A stretch of 64,000 nucleotides of DNA. It comes from Chthoniobacteraceae bacterium (GTDB taxonomy: Bacteria; Verrucomicrobiota; Verrucomicrobiia; Chthoniobacterales; Chthoniobacteraceae). Position 1 is the first letter of the stretch. Each line of letters opens with the position of its first letter. Below, piece by piece: positions 9,599 through 18,784 of the stretch. The position numbers were made by a program, and so were the translations under genes. The notes beneath the pieces are model-generated. The model searched no databases. It worked only from the letters and a program-made list of their open reading frames with translations, and was not told the DNA's origin. The stretch is taken from positions 478,566 through 542,565 of the forward strand of contig JAQGOL010000030.1 in assembly GCA_028293625.1 (NCBI GenBank), read 5' to 3'.

Positions 9599-11221
9599 TC
9601 ACGCCGCGCGGTTAGCCACATGGGCGCGGGCCTTTTCTATCTGCTCACGCGGTGTCCGAAAACAGACGGCAATGCCAAACGTCAGCAATGTCCCAAACGT
9701 GATTCGCCACGGGAACTCGATGGCCGGCAGCCATTCCGGTTTCCATAAAACGGCTTTCTGCATTCCCGCATCCACCGGATGCATGAGCGCCCAGATGTCG
9801 TTGTGCAAACCGCTGATGATGGCCACAAAAACAAATCCGCAGAGCATCGCAATGAGATTGCCACGGTTATCGCCCCGGGTGCGTGTCACCATTCCCACCA
9901 TAAAAACCCCTAGCAGCGAGCCGTATGTATAACCAAAAATTCCAAGCACGATCGGAATCACCCGCGATTGAAGCACGATGACCGCATACGCCGTGAGCGA
10001 GCCGATCACGACCAGCACGATTGAAAACGCGACGGTACTCCAGCGGGCGGCGCGGACGACCTGCCGATCGGTGGCGCCAGGCCGCACATACGGCACATAC
10101 CAGTCTTCGGTAAAACTGGTGGCCAGCGCATTGAGCGCGGTGCTCAGTGAGCCCATCGCGGTTGCAAAAATCCCGGCCACGAGAAGGCCGCGGGCGCCCA
10201 CCGGCATTTCATCGAGGATATAATGCGCGAAAGGATGCTGCATTCCCGGCGTGTGGTAGAAGGCCCAGAGCAGAATTCCCACGAACAAAAAGCAGAGGAC
10301 GATCGGTAAATCGGCCAGACCCGAGAGAATCAATGCGAGCCGGCTCCGGGTATGATCCTTGGCGGTGAGCATTCGCTGCACCATGTCCTGATCGGTGCCA
10401 TGGGTAGCCATCGTGAGAAATGTGGATCCAAAGATCGCGGCCCAGATCGTATATTCACTCTCCAGAATCCCTTTGATGTTCCCCCAAATCCCAGCCCCCT
10501 CCACAATCCCGCTGTCAAACCAGACCAAGTCTTTGGGAGCGTTAAGAAACTTTGAAGCGCCGGCCCAGCCACCGGTATGTTCGAGCAAGGTATAGATTGA
10601 GAATCCAAGCGCACCGAACATGATCGTGGCTTGAATGACATCGGTCCAAACCACGGCCTTGATGCCACCCAAGGCGGTGTAAACGGCCGTAACCGCCGTC
10701 AAAAACAGAAGCGCGCCGACGTAGATTCCCACTTCCTGGTATTGCGTTAAGGGCGCACCACCGATTTTTTCATATGCCAGGACAAGGACGACGGCCGCCA
10801 CGTAAAGGCGGGTCCCGCTTGCGAGGGCTCTTGTGACTAAAAAAACGGCCGACGCAGCGTTCTTGGTGCCGGTTCCAAAGCGTACAAGCAGGAATTCGTA
10901 GATCGAGACGACGCGGTAATCGTAATACGGCTTGATGAAAAGAAACGCGATGATGATCCGGGCGAGGATCGTGCCAATGGCCAGCTGGGCGTAAGTGAAG
11001 TTGCGAAGCGCGTATCCTTCCCCGGGCGCCCCGAGGAACGTCGCTGCGCTGATCTCCGCTGCCAGGATCGAAGCCAGCACCGCCCACCACGGGATGTTGC
11101 GGTCGCCTATCGCGAATCCCTGCATTGTTTTATCCCCACGCCCTTTATAGAGGCCGATGGAAATAACGGCCACGAAATAGGCGAGGATGACCAGTCCATC
11201 GATAAGCAGGGCGTTGTTCAT
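9599..11221 (-). CDS. Sodium:solute symporter family protein
   Basis: 540 residues with about 13-14 hydrophobic segments. The pattern IGLYKGRGDKTMQGFAIGDRNIPWWAVLASILAAEISAATFLGAPGEGY near the N terminus and YTALGGIKAVVWTDVIQ in the middle are characteristic of the SSS (SLC5-like) family, which uses the sodium gradient to import sugars, carboxylates or vitamins. The substrate cannot be told from sequence. It lies 18 bases after the acetylglutamate synthase gene's stop on the same strand; this is close enough for co-transcription but there is no obvious metabolic link. Confidence 0.9.
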   Translation of the reverse strand: MNNALLIDGLVILAYFVAVISIGLYKGRGDKTMQGFAIGDRNIPWWAVLASILAAEISAATFLGAPGEGYALRNFTYAQLAIGTILARIIIAFLFIKPYYDYRVVSIYEFLLVRFGTGTKNAASAVFLVTRALASGTRLYVAAVVLVLAYEKIGGAPLTQYQEVGIYVGALLFLTAVTAVYTALGGIKAVVWTDVIQATIMFGALGFSIYTLLEHTGGWAGASKFLNAPKDLVWFDSGIVEGAGIWGNIKGILESEYTIWAAIFGSTFLTMATHGTDQDMVQRMLTAKDHTRSRLALILSGLADLPIVLCFLFVGILLWAFYHTPGMQHPFAHYILDEMPVGARGLLVAGIFATAMGSLSTALNALATSFTEDWYVPYVRPGATDRQVVRAARWSTVAFSIVLVVIGSLTAYAVIVLQSRVIPIVLGIFGYTYGSLLGVFMVGMVTRTRGDNRGNLIAMLCGFVFVAIISGLHNDIWALMHPVDAGMQKAVLWKPEWLPAIEFPWRITFGTLLTFGIAVCFRTPREQIEKARAHVANRAA

Positions 11222-11239
11222 GAATTCAGAAAAAAAGAC

Positions 11240-12547
11240 TCAATCTCTCAGCACCTCGATGGCAGCCGCCGGAACCGTCGCTTTCATTACCACCTTCGAT
11301 TTGCGGCCGCTCGTCTCCCATTTTTTAAGACGATCCGCAGGCAGCGTCTCGGGACTGACTTCAATGTAGCCGCCCTTTTGCTGGAAATAATTGTAGGTCT
11401 GGGTGGAGAGCGCGAAGATATGCTTCATTCCCTTCTCGGTGGCGAGCTGCTCGGCAAATGCCATCAGCTTGCGGCCGAACCCCTGCCCTTCCTGTCCTTT
11501 ATTCACATAAAGGCATGCCATCTCGGCTTTGCTTTCCGCCGGGAAAAGATGCACCGCGACGCAACCTACCAGGGTGCGGTCGATCTCCAGCACCCAATAA
11601 TCGCCAAGATGCGCGATAATGTCGGCCCGAGTCCGGCGCACCAGTTCCTCATTATTGACCGACTGCCGGATCAGCGCCATCACCGCGCGGACGTCTTTCT
11701 TAAAAATGCGGCGAATCTGCTGATACTCGTTGGAATAAATCATCGTGCCGATCCCCTCAGGGGAAAAGACCTCGCTCAAAATGGCTTCATCGGCGTTGCC
11801 ATTGAGCAGATGCACCCGGGGCACCCCCTGCCGGCACGCACGCGCCGCATAATCGAGTTTGGAGATCAGCGCGGGATCGACCGTCTGCCTTTTCTTTTTC
11901 ACGATCTCGTCGGCTTCAGCGATCGAGAGCTGCCTGACGACTTCCCCGCTGGAGACAAGCGAGGTGGCCGTTAGAAAAAGGATCTTCATTGCCTGCAACG
12001 TCTCAGCCACCTCAAGGGCGATTCCGTCAGAGTTGACCCGGAATGTGCGTCCCTCGCCATCAAAACCGAGCGGCGGGATGATCGGGATAATCCCCTCAGC
12101 CAAAAACAGATGCAGCGGTTTGGTATCGACCCGTTCCACCCGGCCGGTGTTCAGATAATCGACGCCACCGAGGATTCCCGCCGGATGCGCGATGATGGTG
12201 TTGGCGTAAGCGGCGCGCAGATCGACCGAGGTAAGGCCCTGCATCACCTCGTTCATGACATTGGTGGCGGCCTCAATGCTCAGTTTGAGGGTGCGGTCAT
12301 CGGTGATCCCGGTCCCGTCCGCATTTGAAATTGGCACAGCGCGCTCGCTTGAAAGCTGCTCAATCTGTTGGCCCGCTCCATGAACCAAAACCACTTTAAT
12401 GCTCAGTGATCGCAATACCGCAATATCGAGCAGGATATTGGAGAAGTTGGGTGAGGCCACAATCTCGCCATCGACGGCGACCACAAAAATGCGGTCCCGG
12501 AAACGAGGTACATACTGCAGGATGCCGCGCAGGTCGGAAACTTTCAT
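11240..12547 (-). CDS. argA: N-acetylglutamate synthase (kinase-fold plus GNAT)
   Basis: 435 residues. The N-terminal half is an amino-acid-kinase fold (IKVVLVHGAGQQIEQL, then GRTFRVNSDGIALEVAETL), the arginine-sensing part in classical ArgA. The C-terminal half is a GNAT domain with the acetyl-CoA loop VNKGQEGQGFGRKLM. The two together match bifunctional-looking ArgA, which makes N-acetylglutamate at the start of arginine synthesis. I start at the ATG at 12545-12547 (MKVSDLRGILQYVPRF), where homology begins; the frame is open another 14 codons. It is transcribed away from the response regulator. Confidence 0.92.
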   Translation of the reverse strand: MKVSDLRGILQYVPRFRDRIFVVAVDGEIVASPNFSNILLDIAVLRSLSIKVVLVHGAGQQIEQLSSERAVPISNADGTGITDDRTLKLSIEAATNVMNEVMQGLTSVDLRAAYANTIIAHPAGILGGVDYLNTGRVERVDTKPLHLFLAEGIIPIIPPLGFDGEGRTFRVNSDGIALEVAETLQAMKILFLTATSLVSSGEVVRQLSIAEADEIVKKKRQTVDPALISKLDYAARACRQGVPRVHLLNGNADEAILSEVFSPEGIGTMIYSNEYQQIRRIFKKDVRAVMALIRQSVNNEELVRRTRADIIAHLGDYWVLEIDRTLVGCVAVHLFPAESKAEMACLYVNKGQEGQGFGRKLMAFAEQLATEKGMKHIFALSTQTYNYFQQKGGYIEVSPETLPADRLKKWETSGRKSKVVMKATVPAAAIEVLRD

Positions 12548-12712
12548 CAATTGGAGGGCACTTAACGTGATAGAATGTGCCGAGCGCAAGGCGCAAAAAC
12601 CGCCGCTTGCTATCGTGGCTCCTTCGGCTTGCGTGCAAGCAGAAAAGCTCGCCGTGAGCGCCCGTGCAAAGCGGCATCCGCGATTTTATTTCAGATAGAT
12701 TTGACCACCCCT

Positions 12713-13324
12713 ATGAGCATGCATTCAAGCCGGATACTGATTGCGGAGGACCATTACGTCTCCCGCCATCTTCTCGAACGAAATTTAACGAACTGGGGAT
12801 TCCAAGTCGTCACGGCCGAAAACGGCGCCAAAGCCGCGGAGATTCTCGAAAGCGACGACGCGCCTTCGCTCGCCATTTTAGACTGGATGATGCCTGAGAT
12901 GGATGGCGTGGAAGTTTGCACCCGGGTTCGCCGCAACCCCGCCCGGCCCTACATTTACCTGCTTCTGCTCACAGCCAAGAGCCAAAAGGAAGAGATCGCG
13001 GCCGGACTCGAAGCCGGCGCCGACGACTACGTCATCAAACCGTTTGATCCCGATGAACTGCGGGCACGCTTAAAAGTCGGACAGCGCGTGGTGGACTTGG
13101 AACGCACGCTGGCCAAACGCATCACCGACCTCGAAATGGCGATTGATGATGTGCAAAAGCTCAAACGGCTCCTTCCCATCTGCATGTATTGCAAGAGCAT
13201 CCGCGATGATGGCGATTACTGGCACCAAATCGACTCGTACATCCACGAACATACCGGGACTGATTTTTCACACGGCGTTTGCCCAGCCTGCATGGACATG
13301 GTGCGCCGCGGCACAATGAAATAG
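12713..13324 (+). CDS. Response regulator with a C-terminal cysteine-rich domain
   Basis: 203 residues. Residues 6-125 are a receiver domain with acidic pocket E12-D13, phospho-acceptor D57 in ILDWMMPEMDG, and the K of VIKPFDP. A coiled linker follows, then PICMYCKSIRDDGDYW...SHGVCPACM, a CxxC...CxxC pair that could bind zinc or iron. That C-terminal element recurs in many receiver- and PAS-containing proteins and has no settled function. There is no DNA-binding or enzymatic output domain. The frame is open upstream to 12575, but the ATG at 12713 starts the receiver. No partner kinase is adjacent; the closest kinases are in the island from 38.6 kb on. Confidence 0.88.
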   Translation: MSMHSSRILIAEDHYVSRHLLERNLTNWGFQVVTAENGAKAAEILESDDAPSLAILDWMMPEMDGVEVCTRVRRNPARPYIYLLLLTAKSQKEEIAAGLEAGADDYVIKPFDPDELRARLKVGQRVVDLERTLAKRITDLEMAIDDVQKLKRLLPICMYCKSIRDDGDYWHQIDSYIHEHTGTDFSHGVCPACMDMVRRGTMK

Positions 13325-13337
13325 CGAGCGCCGGCCC

Positions 13338-14639
13338 TTAAAACTCCCGCTCAAGCTGATCGAGGTAGTTTTTTACAGCACCGTTGCTGCGGGATTTATC
13401 TTCCTGCACCATCAGTTCGCTGGCTGCTTTCAAAAAGCCATCAAAAGCCGCACTCCGGGTATTAACCTGCGTCGCCTCATACCAGTTGAGATAATCCGCG
13501 ATGGCACTCATTCGGTTGGTCACAGCAGCGCGATAACGCGTGACTTCGTCGATTTGTTCCACCACGCCCTTGAACTTTCCGCGGGCCAGACTCGAAAAAA
13601 TCTGTTCGTAATCGGCGATGATCGGCCGATAAAGCGCGTTGGTCTGGAGGCTGAGGCGCACCATGGCCGATTGCACACGAGCCATGGTGGACTTGAAAGC
13701 GGGCAGCTTTGTGAATTCCTCAAACTTCCCCAGATCAAACGCCCGCTTGTCACCCGCTTTATTCAGGACCAAATCAAATCGAAGCAGCGCTGAAAGTTCC
13801 TTCTCGGTGGCTTCAGAGGAAAGCCCCTTGTAGCGGTCAAGCACGGAAAGCCGCGCCAGATTCACCGTCCACCATTTCTGCAAAGCCGTAGGCGAGGCTG
13901 CAAGGCCCGGGAATTCTTTGGTAAGTGCGCCGACCGGGTCACCCTGGCTATCAGGCCAGTTCCGTACAAGCCGGGCCAGGTTTGCCCGTCCATTTGGCTG
14001 CTCGATCAACAACCGGACAAGGCAGACGGCGTATGAGGCATCCACCGCCCGGGCAGTTGAGCCCAGGCCGGCATTGTTGGTCATCAAAAATTCTTTGATT
14101 TCGGGCACTTTCTCGGAACCGACGACACTCCTGTAGAGTCCCGTCTCTACTTCCAACCCACGCGTTGCAAACATTTGCACCATCGCCGCCGTCAACCACC
14201 ACGGCGCTTCCACATACGCCTCGCCCCCTTTGATCGCAGGACGATTCCTTAACGAATACTCCAGCAATACCGCCCTCGCGATCAGCTCCTGAAAATGCGC
14301 GTCTGCCGGATTTTCTCCAATCTGAATGCTGATCTGGATGCTGGAACCTCCTGCCGTTTCAAACAATCGAAAAGCTACCGATTCAGCCGCGGCGGTTTCC
14401 GCGGGTTTCAGCGAAATAACAACGGGAATTCTCCAACTTCCGGTATCGCCAAGGATTTCAAGAATGCTGGCCTTGAGGTCATCGGCCAGACTGGCGGCCC
14501 GATTACGCAGTGCGGCGTCCGGACTGAAAACAATAAACTGTCTTGAGCCGCTCACCGTGCGCGGCGTCAGCTCAAGGGCATCCGCGTGGGAGCCTGCCAG
14601 CCAGAACAACGCCAAAAGAAGCGCCCAGCGCGGATTCAT
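13338..14639 (-). CDS. Secreted protein of unknown function
   Basis: 433 residues beginning with a signal peptide (MNPRWALLLALFWLAGSHADA). The middle has the look of a peptidase-like or TPR-free helical domain (RPAIKGGEAYVEAPWWLTAAMVQMF; DASYAVCLVRLLIEQPNGRANLARLVRNWPDSQG), where EAPWWLTAAM resembles the region after the HExxH helix of basic secretory or gluzincin-like proteases, but no HExxH is present. The family is not recognised. Its start overlaps the zinc-ribbon gene stop by 4 bases (ATGA), so the two are translationally coupled. Confidence 0.75.
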   Translation of the reverse strand: MNPRWALLLALFWLAGSHADALELTPRTVSGSRQFIVFSPDAALRNRAASLADDLKASILEILGDTGSWRIPVVISLKPAETAAAESVAFRLFETAGGSSIQISIQIGENPADAHFQELIARAVLLEYSLRNRPAIKGGEAYVEAPWWLTAAMVQMFATRGLEVETGLYRSVVGSEKVPEIKEFLMTNNAGLGSTARAVDASYAVCLVRLLIEQPNGRANLARLVRNWPDSQGDPVGALTKEFPGLAASPTALQKWWTVNLARLSVLDRYKGLSSEATEKELSALLRFDLVLNKAGDKRAFDLGKFEEFTKLPAFKSTMARVQSAMVRLSLQTNALYRPIIADYEQIFSSLARGKFKGVVEQIDEVTRYRAAVTNRMSAIADYLNWYEATQVNTRSAAFDGFLKAASELMVQEDKSRSNGAVKNYLDQLEREF

Positions 14640-15400
14640 CGTGTCCCTTTGGTAACAAAAGTAATCCGCCCTTTCTCAATGGCGATCGACCGCATTTTTT
14701 CCATTTGCGCGTGATCTTTCTTCAAGACCGTCCAGAGACTTTTGAACGCGATGTCGGCGTAATTCATGAGAAAGGGGGCGATAGCCACGCGCCCAAAATT
14801 GCCCCCGCTCTGGGTTGCGACAAACTGGCCGTTTTTAACCTCCAGCCGATAAGCAATTCCTGAGTAAACAGGAAATCCCCATAGCGATTGCTGAATGTTA
14901 ATCCGGCAAAGCCCGTTATCGAGCTGCACAAACGCGCGGTCGAAATTGATCCCGGGAATCGAACCGCCACCGGCTTTTGCGCGAGCCGCCGATTTAAGAT
15001 AGGTATTGATTTCCGAGTCGGTAAACGAGATCTGCCGCGGTCCATTGGCGTCCACCGCATCAGCCAATTCACTTCCCACCATCCGTATCCCCGGATCGCT
15101 CTTTGGGGAAGGAACTCCATCGGGCGGGCGCACCGCCTGGATGATCAACGCAACGATCGCCGACCAGACCACCGTTTTGATCGCCGCGCTCACCTCGCGC
15201 TTGACGATCTGCGAGCCCGGATTCGTCATTTTTTTCACCCGCTTCCGGGTCCGGTCGATCGACTCCTTGGCCTGACCCTCATCCTCACGAGGAAGAAGCG
15301 AGCGGTCCAGCTTGCTGCCACAATTGTGGCAGTAAACTCGCTCGGGTTCATTCACAAATCCGCACTGCCCGCAGGTAAGACTGGTCGTTGGAATAGCCAT
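14636..15400 (-). CDS. Membrane protein with N-terminal zinc ribbon
   Basis: 254 residues. Residues 9-28 hold a zinc ribbon, LTCGQCGFVNEPERVYCHNCGSKL. A hydrophobic stretch TVVWSAIVALIIQAV near 73-87 is the single membrane segment; the rest (RQISFTDSEINTYLKSAARAK onward) would then lie outside the cytoplasm. The family is not named here; such proteins are common in verrucomicrobial genomes. The start codon shares a base with the stop of the FmdB-like gene (TAATG), and its own stop overlaps the start of the secreted protein gene. The three proteins are therefore made together. Confidence 0.8.
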   Translation of the reverse strand: MAIPTTSLTCGQCGFVNEPERVYCHNCGSKLDRSLLPREDEGQAKESIDRTRKRVKKMTNPGSQIVKREVSAAIKTVVWSAIVALIIQAVRPPDGVPSPKSDPGIRMVGSELADAVDANGPRQISFTDSEINTYLKSAARAKAGGGSIPGINFDRAFVQLDNGLCRINIQQSLWGFPVYSGIAYRLEVKNGQFVATQSGGNFGRVAIAPFLMNYADIAFKSLWTVLKKDHAQMEKMRSIAIEKGRITFVTKGTR

Positions 15401-15708
15401 TATTCCGTAGCCTTCGGTTTCGGTTTCTCCGCCGGCTTGCTCTCACTTTTTTTCGGCTCGCTCGATGAAGCGACATCCTTGCTGGCCGAGGCTTTGTATT
15501 TGTCGCTCCGATAATCGGTGATGTAGAACCCCGAGCCTTTAAAAATCAATCCGGCTCCGGTCCCGATCTGACGTTCAACGACTCCCTCGCCCCAGGTCTC
15601 CTCGCAGCAAAGCGCTTTAGGACAGACCTTAAACGCATCGTCCTTCATGGATTGAAAGACTTCAAAGCCCTTGTTACATTTGGTGCACAAATATTCGTAT
15701 GTCGGCAT
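15400..15708 (-). CDS. FmdB-family zinc-ribbon protein
   Basis: 102 residues. MPTYEYLCTKCNKGFEVFQSM is the standard FmdB/regulatory zinc-ribbon opening, followed by a modified second pair (KVCPKALCCEETWGEG), then GTGAGLIFKGSGFYITDYR, the family C-terminal signature. The tail is lysine/proline/serine-rich and probably disordered. The longer open frame to 16041 overlaps secDF in another frame and is not real; the ATG is at 15706-15708. It is first in a coupled three-gene set. The role of FmdB proteins is not established. Confidence 0.92.
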   Translation of the reverse strand: MPTYEYLCTKCNKGFEVFQSMKDDAFKVCPKALCCEETWGEGVVERQIGTGAGLIFKGSGFYITDYRSDKYKASASKDVASSSEPKKSESKPAEKPKPKATE

Positions 15709-15868
15709 GATGGCGGGATTTGAGAGAAAGGGGGAGAGAAACTGGCCAGTTCTATAGCAGAGCAGATTCGGCACCGCAACGGCCGCTCTTGAGCAATCGA
15801 GCCGCTTTAAATGACTCGCTGGCGCCGCTTTCCGGTGACGAAGAAAAGCGGCGCCGCCTCTTTGGAAT

Positions 15869-18274
15869 TCAGACGATGGCTTGTTGCTCGGAACCGCGCC
15901 GAACTTCATTGCGCAGATTCTGATCCCCGCGCTGGCTCCACCAAAGAACGATGGGCGAAGCGATAAAGATCGACGAATAGGTTCCGACAACAATGCCGAT
16001 AAGGATCGCAAACGCGAAGTCATGCAGCACCGGTCCGCCAAAGAAAAAGAGCGCGGCCACCGAGAGCAGTGTGCAGCCCGAAGTCAGCAGGGTTCGGCTC
16101 AGGGTTTCGTTGATCGATGCGTTCATGATCGACTGAACCGAGCCACTCCGCCCACTCTTTAAACCTTCCCGGATCCGATCATAGACCACGATCGTGTCAT
16201 TGATGGAATAGCCGGCAATGGTCAGGATCGCGCCGACCATTACGAGGGAAAGTTCACGGCCAAAAAGCGCGAAGACTCCCACGGTGATCACAATATCGTG
16301 CAACAGCGCAACGAGGGCGCCGATGGCGAACGAGAACTCAAACCGGAGCGAAACAAACAGCAGAATGCCAAGGGCACCAAGTCCAAGCGCCATGAGGGAG
16401 CTCTTGGCCATTTCACCGCCAACCAGCGTGCCGACGTGGTCGCGTTTATGTTCGGAAAAACCGGCCTTGGGCATCGCTTTAACCAGCTGTTCCTCGACTT
16501 TAGCCGAAGTATTTTCCGGGCTGCGGATGCTGATATAAGTAGCGTCAACGGTCGACTCTTTCTGAATCACGACATCGCCGAGATCGATCGCCTTCAGCGC
16601 CTCGCGCACATCGCCTTCACTCACCAATGGGTCGGCCGCTTGCAGCATCAAAAGGTCGCCGCCTTTAAAATCGATGCCGAAATTTTTCTCACCGCGGAGG
16701 CCGAAGACGCCCATGCTCAAAGCAATCAGGACCACTGAAAGGCTGATCCAGAGCCGGCGCCGGCCCATGAAATCAAAGCCCTGGCCGGAGATGAGATGAA
16801 GCATCGAGACCTTCTTGATGATGTCAAATTTCAGCGCCCAGCTAAAGAGCATCCGCGTCACAACCATCGCTGAAAAGACGGATGCGATAATTCCAAGGAT
16901 CAATGTGACGGCAAACCCTTTGACCGGGCCGCTTGCCAGCCAGAAGAGGATGCCGGCCGTGATAAGGGTCGTCGCATTTGCATCGAAAATAACGCTGAAC
17001 GCTTTTTCGTAAGCCGCGCTGACGGCCGCTCCGAGCGATTTGCCCGCCGCCATTTCCTCACGCAACCGCTCATAAATAAGAACGTTCGCATCAACCGCGA
17101 GACCGATAGTGAGAATGACACCCGCGATACCGGGCAGGGTCAGCACGAAGTTGAGCATCGCCATCAAGCCAAAAAGGACAATGATATTGACGATCAACCC
17201 GACCACCGCCACCAGGCCGGCGAACCGGTAGTAAATCACCACGAAGATCAGCACGAAAATCAGGCCGCCGACACCCGCCGTGATGCCGCTTTTAATCGAA
17301 TCCGCTCCGAGCGTGGACGAGGCACTCCGCTCTTCCTCAATGACCACCGGGGTTTGCAAAGGATTTTGCAAAGCGCTGGCCAGGCCGCGCGCTTCCTTTT
17401 CGCTCATATTTCCACCGCTGATCTGCGCTTTGGCGCCCCAAATCGCACCATGCGTCACGCCCGGTGCTGAGATGATTTTTCCATCGAGCACGATCGCCAT
17501 TTGCGAGTGCTCCTCATAGACTTGCTTGGTAAGTTCCCCGAATTTCTGACCGCCTTCGGAATCAAACTCCATGCTCACGCCCCAGCCGCTTGCATCAAGG
17601 TAAGCACCGGCACGGGTGACGCGTTCGCCCAGCAGATCGGCTTTCTTTTTAATCAATAAACGGCTCTCGACCGCCTTGCCACCGCGCTCGGCTTCCATCG
17701 GCTGAATCGTGTAACCGGGAGGCAACACTTCCTGACCCGACTCAATGGCCGGCACCAGTCGTGAGCTCTGCGGGTTGACCAGGCGAAACTCGAGCTTCGC
17801 CACTTTGCGCAATTGCTCGCGCGCTTCCTCGATTTTTTCGGGATTTAATCCCGGGATCTGCACAAGAATCCGATCGGTTCCTTCCGGAGTGATGATCGGC
17901 TCGCTGACGCCGAATTCATCGACGCGCTTGCGGAACGCTTCCATGGCCTGCTCGACCATATCTTTGGTGATCGTTTTGCGCGAGCCCGTCGTGGTGTCGA
18001 CTGGCGGATCGAGCCGGATCAGGAACGATGTGCCGCCTTGCAAATCAAGTCCGAGATGGATCTTGCCAGGGATGATAATCGGCTTGCCCTTGGCATCTTT
18101 TTTGCCGGTATCGACATCCCGCGGCGGGCTCACCGATTGCAAACAGAAAGCCACCAACAGCACCGTCAGGACCGTGCCGAGCACGCGTTTGACCCGGTCG
18201 CTGTCGGTGAAAAAATACCAGCCAAAAAGGACCAGCAACAGCAGCCCGAAAAGAAAAGTCAGGATTGGAGACAT
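15869..18274 (-). CDS. secDF: SecD-SecF fusion, protein translocase accessory subunit
   Basis: 801 residues combining SecD and SecF, 12 membrane segments in all. The SecD half starts with one TM and the large periplasmic P1 domain (KIHLGLDLQGGTSFLI), then TM bundle residues including GLAVDANVLIYERLREE with the proton-path aspartate. The SecF half begins near residue 500 (DFMGRRRLWISLSVVLIALSM) and has SINDTIVVYDRIRE. The complex uses the proton gradient to pull exported proteins across the membrane. The gene lies 21 bases after yajC on the same strand, the usual order. A fused form is common in Verrucomicrobia. Confidence 0.97.
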   Translation of the reverse strand: MSPILTFLFGLLLLVLFGWYFFTDSDRVKRVLGTVLTVLLVAFCLQSVSPPRDVDTGKKDAKGKPIIIPGKIHLGLDLQGGTSFLIRLDPPVDTTTGSRKTITKDMVEQAMEAFRKRVDEFGVSEPIITPEGTDRILVQIPGLNPEKIEEAREQLRKVAKLEFRLVNPQSSRLVPAIESGQEVLPPGYTIQPMEAERGGKAVESRLLIKKKADLLGERVTRAGAYLDASGWGVSMEFDSEGGQKFGELTKQVYEEHSQMAIVLDGKIISAPGVTHGAIWGAKAQISGGNMSEKEARGLASALQNPLQTPVVIEEERSASSTLGADSIKSGITAGVGGLIFVLIFVVIYYRFAGLVAVVGLIVNIIVLFGLMAMLNFVLTLPGIAGVILTIGLAVDANVLIYERLREEMAAGKSLGAAVSAAYEKAFSVIFDANATTLITAGILFWLASGPVKGFAVTLILGIIASVFSAMVVTRMLFSWALKFDIIKKVSMLHLISGQGFDFMGRRRLWISLSVVLIALSMGVFGLRGEKNFGIDFKGGDLLMLQAADPLVSEGDVREALKAIDLGDVVIQKESTVDATYISIRSPENTSAKVEEQLVKAMPKAGFSEHKRDHVGTLVGGEMAKSSLMALGLGALGILLFVSLRFEFSFAIGALVALLHDIVITVGVFALFGRELSLVMVGAILTIAGYSINDTIVVYDRIREGLKSGRSGSVQSIMNASINETLSRTLLTSGCTLLSVAALFFFGGPVLHDFAFAILIGIVVGTYSSIFIASPIVLWWSQRGDQNLRNEVRRGSEQQAIV

Positions 18275-18295
18275 CGAAAAATCAAAGTAAAAAGT

Positions 18296-18646
18296 TTAGG
18301 AATTGGAGTCGGACACGGCGCCTTCGCTCGCCTTGAGCAGGGTGGCGACAGCCGATTTCTCGATCTCAATTTTCACGTTATTGTCCACCTTCAAGATGAA
18401 AGTGCGCTCTTTGACATTGGAAATGATTCCATGGATGCCGCCCGAGGTGATTACTCTATCCCCGGTCTTGGTCGCGGCAACCTGCGCAAGCGCTTCTTTC
18501 TGGCGTTTCTGTTGGGGCCTGATCGTGATGAAATAAATCAGCGAAAAAGCGAACAGCATCATCACCACCATCTGCAGTCCCCCGTCGGGCTTGGTGGCGG
18601 CGGGTGCGGCAGCTTGGGCAAGAAATAAAAGCGTGTGTGAGATCAT
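18296..18646 (-). CDS. yajC: Preprotein translocase subunit YajC
   Basis: 116 residues with one strong hydrophobic segment (MVVMMLFAFSLIYFITIRPQQKRQKE) and the conserved RPQ(Q/R)K motif just inside, followed by the small basic domain GDRVITSGGIHGIISNVKE. YajC associates with SecDF. Upstream of secDF with a 21-base gap, so the two form a small operon. The leading MISHTLLFLAQAAAPAATK makes it slightly longer than average at the N terminus. Confidence 0.95.
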   Translation of the reverse strand: MISHTLLFLAQAAAPAATKPDGGLQMVVMMLFAFSLIYFITIRPQQKRQKEALAQVAATKTGDRVITSGGIHGIISNVKERTFILKVDNNVKIEIEKSAVATLLKASEGAVSDSNS

Positions 18647-18784
18647 ACGGCGGAGTTGAAATGGGCACCCGGAAGAGATGGATCAACCGGAATTTGGGGA
18701 GCGGAAGGTTATTTAGGTGTTCGGGTTTGTCCAAGGTTTTCTCCGGCCCATCCCAATCTACAAACAACCGTCCTCTTTTTAGTG

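Noticed and set aside
15869..16041. Long N-terminal extension of the FmdB-like frame up to 16041
   Set aside because: It overlaps secDF on the same strand in another frame and has no homology; the protein starts at 15708.
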